From JAITVM01 sp031551135 (GTDB lineage Bacteria; Bacillota; Clostridia; Lachnospirales; JAITVM01), in contig JAVBOA010000007.1 in NCBI GenBank assembly GCA_031551135.1, forward strand, positions 25,368-89,367: 64,000 bases of DNA, written 5' to 3'. The translations under genes and the position numbers were made by a program. The notes beneath the pieces are model-generated. The model saw only the letters and a list, made by a program, of their open reading frames with translations. It was not told the origin of the DNA and searched no databases. Below are positions 27,059 to 35,911 of this stretch, in pieces (the first letter of the stretch is position 1; every line of letters starts with the position of its first letter).

Positions 27059-28242
27059 AAATATCTCCTGATAGTCTCAACAGCAAAATCTATTGCATAA
27101 TCAGCGTCCACCGATTTTGCAAAGCCCTGCGCAAAGCTCTGCGTTCCGCCGCCTTTGCCGTTAATTTTCTGCATTACTTGCCGCAAAATTATCGCCATAT
27201 CGAGATTTGATTTCGTCGAACAAGCGAACAAAAAATTAATTTGATCTTCGTCACGGCTTGCAAAAATACAAACATTCCGTTCGTCGACAGCAATTATTTT
27301 TTCGGATATTTTTTTTATGAGCATCATTTTTTCGTCAAAAACATATTTGTATACATTAATATTTTTAATAACATCGAAATTTTTAAGGATTTCGCCAAAT
27401 TTATAGCTTATATATTTTTGATTGAAATTCTTATTGTCTTCCGCATATTCCGAAACTTTTTCTTTTAAATTATTTATTGCATTCAGTGCATTATGTTCAT
27501 TTGTATTGAATTTTTTGCAGATTTCCTCAAAATAATAGTCACGCAATAAAATATAATCAGTAGCACGGGCACCGGCCACGAACTCGATTCTTGTATTCCC
27601 TTTATTGCGCTCAAAACGTTTGATTTTTATAAAAACAACGTTGATCGTATTTTTAAAATGCACACCACAGCAGGCGTTTATATCAAAATCGCCGATTTTC
27701 AAAATTCGGATTTTTTTATCGACATCGGGCAAAGCCCTGCGAAGCTCCAGATTATTTAATTCCCAAGGCTCCGGTTCGAAGGATTCGACCGCAATATTAT
27801 CCTGCACGATTTTATTTGCCAAGCGTTCAACATTCAAAACTTCATCTTTGTTGATTTCCCCGTTTATATCTACCGTCGAAAACTGTTCGCCCAAATGTAT
27901 CCCGAAAGTATTTTTGCTGTAAAGATTATAAAACGCACCGGAAATAATATGCTGCGCCAAATGCTGCTGCATAAAATCCAGTCTGTTTTGAGAATCTACA
28001 GTACATTCGAGATTCAAATGCCTTTGCGGCTGCTGCATTAATACATGAACAATTTCTTCATCCTGCATAAAAACTTTAGTTACTCTCAATCCGTCAATTG
28101 TACCCGTATCGCAAGGCTGTCCGCCGCCCCCGAAGTAAAAAGCCGTTCTGTCCAAAATTACGTAAAACAATTCGTTTTTCTCAATTATACTGACAATATT
28201 CGCTTTAAAGTTAAATAATAAAGGGTCATCGTAAAAAATCAT
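27055..28242 (-). CDS. Alanyl-tRNA editing protein AlaX (long form with DHHA1)
   Basis: About 395 residues: an AlaRS-like N-terminal module (FYFGGGGQPCDTGTI), the editing domain with zinc ligands in QHLAQHIIS (HxxxH) and CCGVH (CxxxH), a coiled-coil linker and a C-terminal DHHA1 domain (NGKGGGTQSFAQG). It hydrolyses Ser-tRNA(Ala) or Gly-tRNA(Ala) in trans. ATG 28242 follows a GGGGGG site; the frame is open to 28260. Confidence 0.93.
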   Translation of the reverse strand: MIFYDDPLLFNFKANIVSIIEKNELFYVILDRTAFYFGGGGQPCDTGTIDGLRVTKVFMQDEEIVHVLMQQPQRHLNLECTVDSQNRLDFMQQHLAQHIISGAFYNLYSKNTFGIHLGEQFSTVDINGEINKDEVLNVERLANKIVQDNIAVESFEPEPWELNNLELRRALPDVDKKIRILKIGDFDINACCGVHFKNTINVVFIKIKRFERNKGNTRIEFVAGARATDYILLRDYYFEEICKKFNTNEHNALNAINNLKEKVSEYAEDNKNFNQKYISYKFGEILKNFDVIKNINVYKYVFDEKMMLIKKISEKIIAVDERNVCIFASRDEDQINFLFACSTKSNLDMAIILRQVMQKINGKGGGTQSFAQGFAKSVDADYAIDFAVETIRRYL

Positions 28243-28266
28243 TCCATTCCCCCCATACACTCATTT

Positions 28267-28992
28267 TCATAAAAACTTATTTATATAAAGCTCCGAAGAG
28301 CGTGACATTTCTTTTGAAAAATCGGACATATATTTTCTTTTGCAAAATGCCTGAACAAAAGCTTCAAAATCCTTATCGGGATAAAGTTCTTTGAACATAT
28401 TTCTATGCTCGTCCTCCGATAAGCGTCGGTATTTATTTTCAAAAACAATATATTTTTTATCCACACGTTTCGGCTTCATTCGAGTTTTTTGCGATTCCGA
28501 CGGATAACCGAAAACAAGCATGGTTATTGGTATAGTAAATTCATCCAGTCCAAGCAATTCAACATGCTTTTCGTAATTTTCCAAAATATCGCCGATATAG
28601 CAAGAGCCGATTCCAAGCGATTCTGCCGCAACCACCATATTTTGCGCCGCTATCATTGCATCTTCTATCGCTAATAAAATATCTCCGCAGCCCGGATTTC
28701 TGGGGTTCATTCCCGCATAATTATAAGAATCCAGCCATCTTCTGCAATCCGCCAAAAAAATGCAAACAAATGAAGCTTTCGCGATAAAAGGCTGATTATC
28801 GCATGTCACGGATAATTTTTCTTTAAGTTCTTGGTCTGTGATATCTAAAATGCTGTATAAAACCTGATTTCCCGCCGTTGGTGCTTGTATTGCGGCGTTA
28901 AATAATTCCTCTTTTATTTCTTGCGTAATTTCGCGCTCCTCAAAAACACGAACAGATTTTCGTTCGTAAAGGCTTTTAATAATTTCGTTCAT
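28267..28992 (-). CDS. Nitroreductase-family FMN oxidoreductase
   Basis: A 241-residue NfsA/FRP-type nitroreductase: ERKSVRVFEEREITQEIKEE at the start, AAIQAPTAGNQ (FMN binding), AEDAMIAAQNMVVAAESLGIGSCYIGD and a C-terminal segment with MLVFGYPS. It uses NAD(P)H to reduce flavins, quinones or nitro compounds. It lies 11 bases after pcrA and 24 before AlaX, inside the same operon. Confidence 0.9.
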   Translation of the reverse strand: MNEIIKSLYERKSVRVFEEREITQEIKEELFNAAIQAPTAGNQVLYSILDITDQELKEKLSVTCDNQPFIAKASFVCIFLADCRRWLDSYNYAGMNPRNPGCGDILLAIEDAMIAAQNMVVAAESLGIGSCYIGDILENYEKHVELLGLDEFTIPITMLVFGYPSESQKTRMKPKRVDKKYIVFENKYRRLSEDEHRNMFKELYPDKDFEAFVQAFCKRKYMSDFSKEMSRSSELYINKFL

Positions 28993-29003
28993 TCTTTCAG
29001 CTC

Positions 29004-31130
29004 CTATGCTTTTTGAATTTTTGATAATTTCGCCATAAATTTTTTAATTCCGTGATTTTCAAATTTTACAGTTATTTCAAAATCCGCTCCCGCCGGCCGA
29101 ATTTCCAAAACCTTACCGGTTCCGTATCTGCTTTGTTTCACCATATCGCCGACCACAAAATCCAAGCTTACATTTTTCGGCGTGAGGATTTCTTTATTTT
29201 TCAATAATTTCTCTTTTTCGGGGTCATAAAAATATTGGATTGGTATTTCCGACAAAAACCTAGACGCAATTTGAAAATTCCTTTCGCCTCTGGTCATTCG
29301 GCTTTTCGAATTCGTCAGAAACAAAATTTTCATTGCACGGGTTATGGCAACATAGCATAAACGGCGTTCCTCTTCCTCCTGAGACTCATCATAAAAAACA
29401 CGAGCCGACGGAAAAAGCCCCTCTTCCATACCCGTTACAAAAACCACCGGAAATTCAAGACCTTTTGCAGAATGGATTGTCATTAAAGAAATTGAATTGC
29501 TGTCTCTGTCATAATTATCGATATCCGCAACCAAAGACACCTCTTGCAAAAAAGCCTCCAAAGTCGGAGTTTCGGATATTTCTTCAAAAGCGGCGGCTTT
29601 ATCTATAAATTCGTTAATATTATCGATTCGGGAATTTTCCAAATCCTCGCCTTCGATTATCAAAGCTTCAAGATATTTAGATTCTTCTAAAACAAAAGAA
29701 ATAAATTCCGATATATTTAAAATTTCTTTCATTGCATATAATTTTTGGAGCATTTCATAAAAAGCCCGTACCGGTTTTGATTTTGATTTTAAATCGGGAA
29801 TATCGGAAATATTTTTTAGTGCGTCAAAAAAACTGATATCATTTTTTAGGGCATACGCCGAAATTTTTGCGAGCGTTGAGTCCCCGATTCCTCTTTTCGG
29901 TGTATTTATAATTCGTTTAAACGAGATTTCATCTTTTGGATTTACGATCACTCTTAAATACGCCAAAATATCTTTTATTTCTTTTCTGTCATAAAATCTT
30001 ATGCCGCCGAAAATTCTATAAGGCAGAGAATAATTTACAAAAATTTCTTCAAAAGTTCGAGATTGAATATTCGTGCGGTATAAAACGGCTATATCACTGT
30101 ATTTATACTCTTCTTTTGTAAGTTTTATGATTTGCTTGGCCACAAATTGAGCCTCTTCTTGTTCGGAATACGCTTCGTAAGCCTCGATTTTCTTACCTTC
30201 CAAAGCTTCTGTCCAAAGAGTTTTATCTTTACGCATCGTATTATTGCTGATAACATGATTTGCAACCGAAAGAATATTCTGTGTAGAGCGGTAATTTTGT
30301 TCCAGTTTTATAACTTTGGCGTTTGGGTAATCTTTTTCGAAATTCAAAATATTTGCGATATCCGCGCCGCGCCAGCCGTAAATGCTCTGGTCGTCATCGC
30401 CTACAACACAAATATTTCCGTTTTTGCCGGATAATTTATTCACTAAAGTATATTGAGCGGTGTTTGTGTCTTGATACTCGTCAACTAAAATATATTTAAA
30501 TTTTTCCTGATATTTTTTCAAAATTTCCGGAAAATAATGAAAAAGTTCAACGGTTTTAAAAATCAAATCGTCAAAATCCAGAGCGTTGCTGTTGCGCAGC
30601 TTCTTTTGGTACAAAGAATATATCTTGGACTTTTGGACATCATAAAAATTATCATTTACCTGTTTTTCATAATCTTTTGCGGAAATTAATTTATCTTTAA
30701 GTGAACTGATTGTAGAAGCTACATCACGAAGCGGAAATTGTTTTTCATTAAAATTAAGCTCTTTAATACAATTTTTTATTAATTTTCCCGAATCTTCCGA
30801 ATCATAAATTGTAAAATTTTTATCATATTCCAAATGATGAATCTCCATACGCAAAATCCTTGCGCATGTCGAATGAAAAGTGCTGACCCAAACATTTTTG
30901 CCGAATTCGCTGATATTTATAACGCGTTCTTTCATCTCCTCCGCCGCTTTGTTTGTAAAAGTTATCGCCAAAATATTATATGGGCTTACGCCGTTTTCTA
31001 TTAAATTTGCGATTCTATGAGTCAGAACTCTGGTTTTCCCCGAGCCTGCGCCCGCCAAAATCAAAAGCTGACCTTCTTTAAACATAACAGCTTCTTTTTG
31101 AGTATTATTTAGATTTTCAAATAAGTTCAT
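29004..31130 (-). CDS. pcrA: ATP-dependent DNA helicase PcrA/UvrD
   Basis: A 708-residue superfamily 1A helicase. Q motif LNNTQKEAV, Walker A ILAGAGSGKTRVL (about residues 25-37), TFTNKAAEEMKER, Walker B VDEYQDTN, QNYRSTQNIL, GLEFPVVFVTGMEEGLFP and CYVAITRA are all in place, and a Tudor-like C-terminal region (VVGDMVKQSRYGTGKV) is present. It acts in nucleotide excision repair and replication restart. Its start overlaps the YerC-like gene by 14 bases. Confidence 0.97.
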   Translation of the reverse strand: MNLFENLNNTQKEAVMFKEGQLLILAGAGSGKTRVLTHRIANLIENGVSPYNILAITFTNKAAEEMKERVINISEFGKNVWVSTFHSTCARILRMEIHHLEYDKNFTIYDSEDSGKLIKNCIKELNFNEKQFPLRDVASTISSLKDKLISAKDYEKQVNDNFYDVQKSKIYSLYQKKLRNSNALDFDDLIFKTVELFHYFPEILKKYQEKFKYILVDEYQDTNTAQYTLVNKLSGKNGNICVVGDDDQSIYGWRGADIANILNFEKDYPNAKVIKLEQNYRSTQNILSVANHVISNNTMRKDKTLWTEALEGKKIEAYEAYSEQEEAQFVAKQIIKLTKEEYKYSDIAVLYRTNIQSRTFEEIFVNYSLPYRIFGGIRFYDRKEIKDILAYLRVIVNPKDEISFKRIINTPKRGIGDSTLAKISAYALKNDISFFDALKNISDIPDLKSKSKPVRAFYEMLQKLYAMKEILNISEFISFVLEESKYLEALIIEGEDLENSRIDNINEFIDKAAAFEEISETPTLEAFLQEVSLVADIDNYDRDSNSISLMTIHSAKGLEFPVVFVTGMEEGLFPSARVFYDESQEEEERRLCYVAITRAMKILFLTNSKSRMTRGERNFQIASRFLSEIPIQYFYDPEKEKLLKNKEILTPKNVSLDFVVGDMVKQSRYGTGKVLEIRPAGADFEITVKFENHGIKKFMAKLSKIQKA

Positions 31131-31428
31131 TTTCGTCTTCCTTTTTTAAAAGTCTTTCCAGAACGAGTTTATATCCGTCCGAACCATAATTCAGGCTGCG
31201 ATTTACGCGGCTAATCGTGGCTGTTGAAGCGCCTGTAAGTTTTCCGATTTCGATATATGTCTTGCCTTCTTGCAGCATAATACAAACCTCCAGCCTTTGG
31301 GCAAGCGCTTGCAGCTCATGCACCGTGCATATATCTTCAAAAAATTTATAGCATTCGTCTTCATCTTTCAGTCCCAAAATAGCCTTGAACAGTAAATTTA
31401 CACTATTATTTCGAATTTTTTCATTCAT
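31117..31428 (-). CDS. YerC/YecD-family TrpR-like regulator
   Basis: About 103 residues with the TrpR-superfamily helix-turn-helix: LFKAILGLKDEDECYKFFEDICT then QALAQRLEVCIMLQEGKTYIEI and GASTATISRVNRSLNYG. YerC lies directly upstream of pcrA in many Firmicutes; its target is not established. ATG 31428 is supported by AGGAAGG eight bases upstream; the frame is open to 31452. Confidence 0.9.
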   Translation of the reverse strand: MNEKIRNNSVNLLFKAILGLKDEDECYKFFEDICTVHELQALAQRLEVCIMLQEGKTYIEIGKLTGASTATISRVNRSLNYGSDGYKLVLERLLKKEDENELI

Positions 31429-31653
31429 AGCGACAACCTTCCTAAAGTTCATAATATTTTAAATTATCTTTTATTCTACCATACAACTAAACTATTGATA
31501 AGGCACTTGTAAAATTTAATAATTTATTATATATTTATTATATTGATTTATATTTTTAAAAATAATTATGATTATATTTAAGCAGCATCGAATTTTTATT
31601 TATCAATGCACCTTTATTCTATATATGTCCAACTCGTTTAAGCAAATGCCATG

Positions 31654-31716
31654 CCGCAAATATATGAAACTTCTTTATTTTACCCCAAAAATTTTTGCAG
31701 AGTTTCATATATACGG
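31654..31716. repeat. Isolated long inverted repeat (hairpin)
   Basis: ATATATGAAACT (31660-31671) and AGTTTCATATAT (31701-31712) are exact inverse complements, extended by CCG...CGG outside. The loop is about 29 bases. There is no T run on either side. I see no other copy in the window. Confidence 0.55.
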
Positions 31717-31791
31717 AAATATTATAAATTTATTTCATCTTGAATTTAAATATTAATCATATTTTTTGTGTCGTTTAGATTTTTTTATACC

Positions 31792-31895
31792 ATAGCATTT
31801 TAACTATATATTGATTACTTTGCGTTTTGATTTTTCTTGATATCATGTATCTTCAAAACAAAATATTTTAGCCGGTAAAAAATCAAACCGCTATA
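31792..31895 (+). repeat. Repeat A, copy 2
   Basis: ATAGCATTTTAACTATA, about 15 bases, GCGTTTTGATTTTTCTTGATA, a spacer, then AAAAAATCAAACCGCTATAT. The GATTTTT and AAAAATC arms can pair. It shares its first 13 bases and the TTTGATTTTTCTTGATA box with the copy at 34437. Confidence 0.78.
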
Positions 31896-32143
31896 TAAAA
31901 GACTTTCTAAATTTTACTTCATTTTTTTTGAATAAGCATATTATCCAGTTATCTATTTTCGTAAATTTTTCGATTAATACTTAGGCTAAAACATACAAAA
32001 TCTATCATTTTGGATTTTTTTAAAAATATTCCTTTTTTTGAAATAAGCAATTTGTTTCGGCATAGACCATTTATATTTTCTTTTGTTCAAAAAAATTGTA
32101 CAAACTGTATGATTAATTAACTATCCAGGGGGAATCTCATGTT

Positions 32144-32386
32144 ATGAAAAATTATATAAATATAACACGCAACGAAAAATCTGTTGATAATATAACATGT
32201 AATTTATGTGGAAAAAGTATTGAAAAAAATCAATGGGGCTATTTTGACCCATATCTTTCTATAAATCAAACTTGGGGATTTGGTTCGGAATACGACGGCG
32301 AAACGCATCATATAGATATTTGTTCATCTTGTTATAATAAACTATTGAAAACTATGGCGATTAAGCCCAATGAACCTACAGAATAA
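32144..32386 (+). CDS. Small zinc-ribbon-like protein, unknown function
   Basis: An 80-residue protein with two CxxC pairs (CNLC near residue 19 and CSSC near 62) that could bind one zinc, and GFGSEYDGETHHIDIC before the second pair. I do not recognise a named family. RBS GGGGGAA is about 11 bases upstream. An ATG-TTA-TGA mini-frame (32138-32146) overlaps the start codon and could couple translation. It is a single-gene unit closed by a strong terminator. Confidence 0.75.
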   Translation: MKNYINITRNEKSVDNITCNLCGKSIEKNQWGYFDPYLSINQTWGFGSEYDGETHHIDICSSCYNKLLKTMAIKPNEPTE

Positions 32387-32387
32387 A

Positions 32388-32425
32388 AATAAACCTCCGG
32401 AAAAACTTCGGGGGTTTATTTTTTT
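32388..32425 (+). terminator. Terminator of the small zinc-ribbon gene
   Basis: AATAAACCTCCG and CGGGGGTTTATT form a long stem with a 9-10 base loop ending in seven T, directly after the stop codon. Confidence 0.9.
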
Positions 32426-32449
32426 GCATGAAGTTTGAAAACTGCTTTA

Positions 32450-32478
32450 TTGCTTAGGGTTTACGCATAGGTTATAAT
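32450..32478 (+). promoter_or_regulatory. Promoter of the RpiR-type regulator gene
   Basis: TTGCTT (32450-32455), 17 bases, TATAAT (32473-32478), 31 bases before the TTG start of the regulator. Confidence 0.6.
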
Positions 32479-32509
32479 TGCTGTAAAGATAAAACGAGGA
32501 GGAAAAATT

Positions 32510-33271
32510 TTGTATACAGATTTTTTTGAATACACAGCCAACAGAGTAAAGCATTTGAACCAAACCGAAATCGCTTTATTTGAATATGTAGTAAAAAATT
32601 TGGAGAAAGTTCGCAAAATGAGTATCCAGCAATTTGCATCCGAAAGATTTTTGTCGACCACTACTATTTTTCGATTTACAAAAAAACTTGGCTTTTCGGG
32701 TTACAGCGATTTTATTGAATGTCTTTTGATTACCGAACACCAAAGACCGAATTCTGAAGTACCTCCGGTTTTTTATAAAAAAGACTACAGCCAAGAATAT
32801 TTAAAAAATCTTATCGAGGCTGTCAGAGTTATTCCGCAATCCAAAATAGAACAGGTTTTGGAAATTTTGAAGCGCAATCCTATGGTTTATATTTTGACCG
32901 ACGAGCATACTAATGATATCGGGCGCTATGTTGAGCGGCTTTTTATCGGCATCGGTCTAAAATGCTATTTTCCAGAAGTGGAATATCAGTGTTTTTCTGT
33001 GCGGAACAATATCGAGGACAAGGATTTATTGATTGTTCTTTCTTATACCGGCAACGATAAAATGCTGATTTCGCTTGTAGAAAAGATTTTTGCGAAAAAG
33101 CACCCTTCACTTCTTTCAATAACAAGATCCGATAATAATGTCATCCAAAATATGTCGGATATCAATTTTTATATATTTGTTGATGAAATAATCAAAGACG
33201 GAATAAATTTAACCTCCAAAGTCGCCATAATTATGATTCTCGAAGTTTTGATTTATAATTACATCTCATAA
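32510..33271 (+). CDS. RpiR/MurR-family transcriptional regulator
   Basis: A 253-residue protein with an N-terminal HTH_6 domain (MSIQQFASERFLSTTTIFRFTKKLGFSGYSDF, about residues 35-70) and a C-terminal SIS domain (IYILTDEH..., LLIVLSYTGNDKMLISLVEK). SIS domains usually sense phosphosugars or related ligands. It is the gene before the agmatine cluster in the same orientation with a 164-base gap, so it may regulate that cluster; this is positional inference. The start is TTG, with GAGGAGG seven bases upstream. Confidence 0.9.
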   Translation: MYTDFFEYTANRVKHLNQTEIALFEYVVKNLEKVRKMSIQQFASERFLSTTTIFRFTKKLGFSGYSDFIECLLITEHQRPNSEVPPVFYKKDYSQEYLKNLIEAVRVIPQSKIEQVLEILKRNPMVYILTDEHTNDIGRYVERLFIGIGLKCYFPEVEYQCFSVRNNIEDKDLLIVLSYTGNDKMLISLVEKIFAKKHPSLLSITRSDNNVIQNMSDINFYIFVDEIIKDGINLTSKVAIIMILEVLIYNYIS

Positions 33272-33360
33272 AACCCGTATTCTTTGTGTATGTAAAATTA
33301 TTAACATAAAAGTAATAAAAATCACATTCCATACTTTTAATGCAATATGTCGTGATATCA

Positions 33361-33389
33361 TAGACAATTTTAATTTTGTTTGGTACTAT
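33361..33389 (+). promoter_or_regulatory. Possible promoter of the agmatine cluster
   Basis: TAGACA (33361-33366), 17 bases, TACTAT (33384-33389), about 46 bases before the putrescine carbamoyltransferase start. The -35 matches five of six positions, the -10 four of six. Confidence 0.35.
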
Positions 33390-33435
33390 TTTCTCAAGTT
33401 AATAAAATAACAAAATATTTTAGGAGGAAATTAAC

Positions 33436-34440
33436 ATGGCACGCATTAAAGATTTTATAGACACAAACGATTTTAACAAAGAAGAAATTTTACACATCAT
33501 CAATTTATCCATTGCAATAAAAAAATGCATTAAAAACGGCTATTTCCCAAAACTTATGGAAAACAAAACTTTAGGTATGATTTTTGAACAATCTTCCACT
33601 CGTACAAGAGTTTCTTTTGAAACCGCAATGGAACAATTGGGCGGTCATGCGCAATATCTTGCGCCGGGTCAAATTCAATTGGGCGGTCACGAAACTATCG
33701 AAGATTCCGGCCGTGTTCTTTCCCGACTTGTTGATATTTTAATGGCACGCGTAAACCGCCATAAAACAGTTGCGGATCTTGCACGTTGCGCTTCTATCCC
33801 TGTTATCAACGCAATGAGCGAATATAATCATCCGACTCAGGAAATCGGAGACGCAATCACAATGATTGAAAATCTTCCGAACGGCAAACGCTTTGAGGAT
33901 TGTAAAGTTGTATTTGTCGGCGACTGCACGCAGGTTTGCGCTTCATTAGCTTTTATTACAACAAAACTCGGCGGAAATTTCGTTCAATTCGGACCTAAAG
34001 GCTATCAATTATCTGATAAACACAGAGCGATTTGTGAAGAAAATATCAAAAATTACGGCGGAAGCTTTTATATTACCGAAGACGCTGAAGAAGCTTTTAA
34101 AGATGCTGATTTCGTTTATACAGACGTTTGGTACGGACTTTATGACGACGAGCGTTCGACCGAAGACTGTATGAGAATTTTCTCGCCTAAATATCAAGTT
34201 ACTATGGATTATTTGAATATGGCTTCTCCTAATGTAAAATTCATGCACTGTCTGCCTGCCTCCCGCGGAATGGAAGTAACCGACGAAGTTTTGGATTCCG
34301 ATAAATCCATCGCTTTTGACGAAGCCGGAAACCGTTTAACAGCTATGCGCGGACTTTTGGTATATTTTACTCCGAAAACCGTTGTAAACGAAGCCGAAGT
34401 TGCAAAAACCAAGGACGAATTAGAAAAATTATTGCCATAG
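33436..34440 (+). CDS. Putrescine carbamoyltransferase
   Basis: A 334-residue transcarbamylase: carbamoyl-phosphate site [14 protein letters not shown], and [15 protein letters not shown]. It follows the Enterococcus putrescine carbamoyltransferase closely ([37 protein letters not shown] segment, [26 protein letters not shown]) rather than ornithine carbamoyltransferase. It converts N-carbamoylputrescine and phosphate to putrescine and carbamoyl phosphate, or the reverse. TAGGAGG precedes ATG. Its TAG stop codon lies within the first bases of a repeat A copy. Confidence 0.93.
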   Translation: MARIKDFIDTNDFNKEEILHIINLSIAIKKCIKNGYFPKLMENKTLGMIFEQSSTRTRVSFETAMEQLGGHAQYLAPGQIQLGGHETIEDSGRVLSRLVDILMARVNRHKTVADLARCASIPVINAMSEYNHPTQEIGDAITMIENLPNGKRFEDCKVVFVGDCTQVCASLAFITTKLGGNFVQFGPKGYQLSDKHRAICEENIKNYGGSFYITEDAEEAFKDADFVYTDVWYGLYDDERSTEDCMRIFSPKYQVTMDYLNMASPNVKFMHCLPASRGMEVTDEVLDSDKSIAFDEAGNRLTAMRGLLVYFTPKTVVNEAEVAKTKDELEKLLP

Positions 34441-34509
34441 CATTTTAACAATACATTGATTGTAATGCGGTTTGATTTTTCTTGATAAAATTAAAAAATC
34501 AAGCCGCTA
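34437..34509 (+). repeat. Repeat A, copy 3, overlapping the stop codon of the preceding gene
   Basis: ATAGCATTTTAACAATACATTGATT, then GCGGTTTGATTTTTCTTGATA and AAAAAATCAAGCCGCTA. The two arms pair over about 14 bases with one G-T mismatch. Its first bases, ATAG, supply the TAG of the carbamoyltransferase gene. It lies between that gene and the antiporter, 28 bases before the latter's start, and could act as an attenuator or RNA-stability hairpin. Confidence 0.78.
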
Positions 34510-34536
34510 CAAACCTAATAGATTTGGGGAATTAGT

Positions 34537-35898
34537 ATGAAAGAAAAAAAATTCAAATTATTTGACGCAGTTTTGGCAGCTGTTTGTATAATTCTCGTAG
34601 TTGAGGCCGCCGCGCCATCCGCGGCAATTGGTAACAGCCAATATTTTTGGTGGATATTCCTACTGATTGCGTTCTTCTTGCCGTACGGATTGGTTTCTGC
34701 AGAGCTTGGAACGACTTATGCCGACGAGGGCGGTTTATTCGACTGGATAAAACGTGCGTACGGGCGCAAATGGGGCAGCCGTGTCGCATGGTATTATTGG
34801 GTAAATTTCCCGATTTGGATGGCTTCGCTTGCAGTACTTTTTACCGGAGTTATTGAACAAATATTTAATATAGAAATACCTATTATTGTCGCAATTATTA
34901 TTCAATTAATTTTTATTTGGGCGATTTGCTTTTTGAGCCTGTTCTCGATTTCAGAAAATAAAACACTAATCAATATCGGAACCGTTTTTAAAACAATATT
35001 AATGGTCGGACTCGGAGTTTTAGGTGTATTTTTTGCCGTAACAAAAGGCGTTGCGAATCCGGTTACTTCTGTACGGGATTTATTGCCGGGCTTTGACGGT
35101 ATTCCGTTTATCGCCGTAATTTTATTTAATTTTATGGGATTCGAGGTTGTCGCAACTTTTTCATCCGAAATGGAGAATCCGAAAAAACAAATTCCGCAGG
35201 CTCTGTTTTTAGGCGGACTCTGTATCGCTGTATTTTATATTTTTGCATCTTATGGTATCGGAGCGGCGATTCCGATTGACGAATTATCCACGCAAGGCGG
35301 TTTAGTTGATTCTTATTTGTATTTCTTTAATAATATGGGAATCGGCTCGCAAATTTTAATTATTATCGTTGGGCTTATGTTTATGTACACCTTGGTTGTT
35401 AATCTTTTATCATGGGCGCTCGGTGTAAACTACGTTGCCGCTTATGCCGCCGATAATGCCGCTATGCCTGCAATTTTTGGAAAAAGAAATAAAAATGATG
35501 CGCTTTTGGGCGCAAGTATGGTGAACGGAATTGTTGCAAGTGTTTTAATTGTAATCGCGCCTCTCGTGCCGAACGAAGATATTTTCTGGGCGTTCTTCGC
35601 ATTACAGGTTATCACGCTTTTGACTTCTTATATTGTAATGTTCCCTGCGTTTAAAAAATTAAGGCAAATTGATCCGAACGCTGAGCGTCCGTTTAAAGTT
35701 CCGGGCGGTCCGGCTTTGATAAACGTAATAACTTATGTACCCGTTGTGCTTTTGGTACTCGCGGCTGTATTTTGTATGGTCTATCCGCTTGAGGACGGAA
35801 CTTGGTATTTTGACACGGTGCTGCTTCTCGGAACAGCGGCGGCTGTTGTAATCGGAGAAATAATGGTCGTTCTTACCGGAAAAAGAGAAAAAAAATAA
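34537..35898 (+). CDS. APC-family antiporter, probably agmatine/putrescine exchange
   Basis: A 453-residue membrane protein with about 12 hydrophobic segments. [20 protein letters not shown] at the start, [18 protein letters not shown] and [24 protein letters not shown] are APC-superfamily landmarks. Its place between putrescine carbamoyltransferase and agmatine deiminase indicates an agmatine:putrescine antiporter. It is clearly related to the gene at 37146 along its length, so one arose by duplication. Confidence 0.88.
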   Translation: MKEKKFKLFDAVLAAVCIILVVEAAAPSAAIGNSQYFWWIFLLIAFFLPYGLVSAELGTTYADEGGLFDWIKRAYGRKWGSRVAWYYWVNFPIWMASLAVLFTGVIEQIFNIEIPIIVAIIIQLIFIWAICFLSLFSISENKTLINIGTVFKTILMVGLGVLGVFFAVTKGVANPVTSVRDLLPGFDGIPFIAVILFNFMGFEVVATFSSEMENPKKQIPQALFLGGLCIAVFYIFASYGIGAAIPIDELSTQGGLVDSYLYFFNNMGIGSQILIIIVGLMFMYTLVVNLLSWALGVNYVAAYAADNAAMPAIFGKRNKNDALLGASMVNGIVASVLIVIAPLVPNEDIFWAFFALQVITLLTSYIVMFPAFKKLRQIDPNAERPFKVPGGPALINVITYVPVVLLVLAAVFCMVYPLEDGTWYFDTVLLLGTAAAVVIGEIMVVLTGKREKK

Positions 35899-35911
35899 TA
35901 GGAGGAAAAAT

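Larger units (their letters stand above)
31429..32143. other. Long AT-rich intergenic region between divergent units
   Basis: About 715 bases. It contains a hairpin (31654-31716), repeat A copy 2 (31792-31895) and TTGTTC/TATGAT-like sequences before the small zinc protein gene. The 62-codon frame at 31568 has no RBS or known homology and overlaps the hairpin, so I do not call it. Confidence 0.5.

Noticed and set aside
31568..31756. 62-codon open frame in the long spacer
   Set aside because: No RBS, phenylalanine/isoleucine-rich as expected for random AT-rich DNA, and it overlaps an inverted repeat.
33436..34440. Ornithine carbamoyltransferase (argF/arcB)
   Set aside because: The sequence follows putrescine carbamoyltransferase in its specific segments and the neighbours are agmatine genes.
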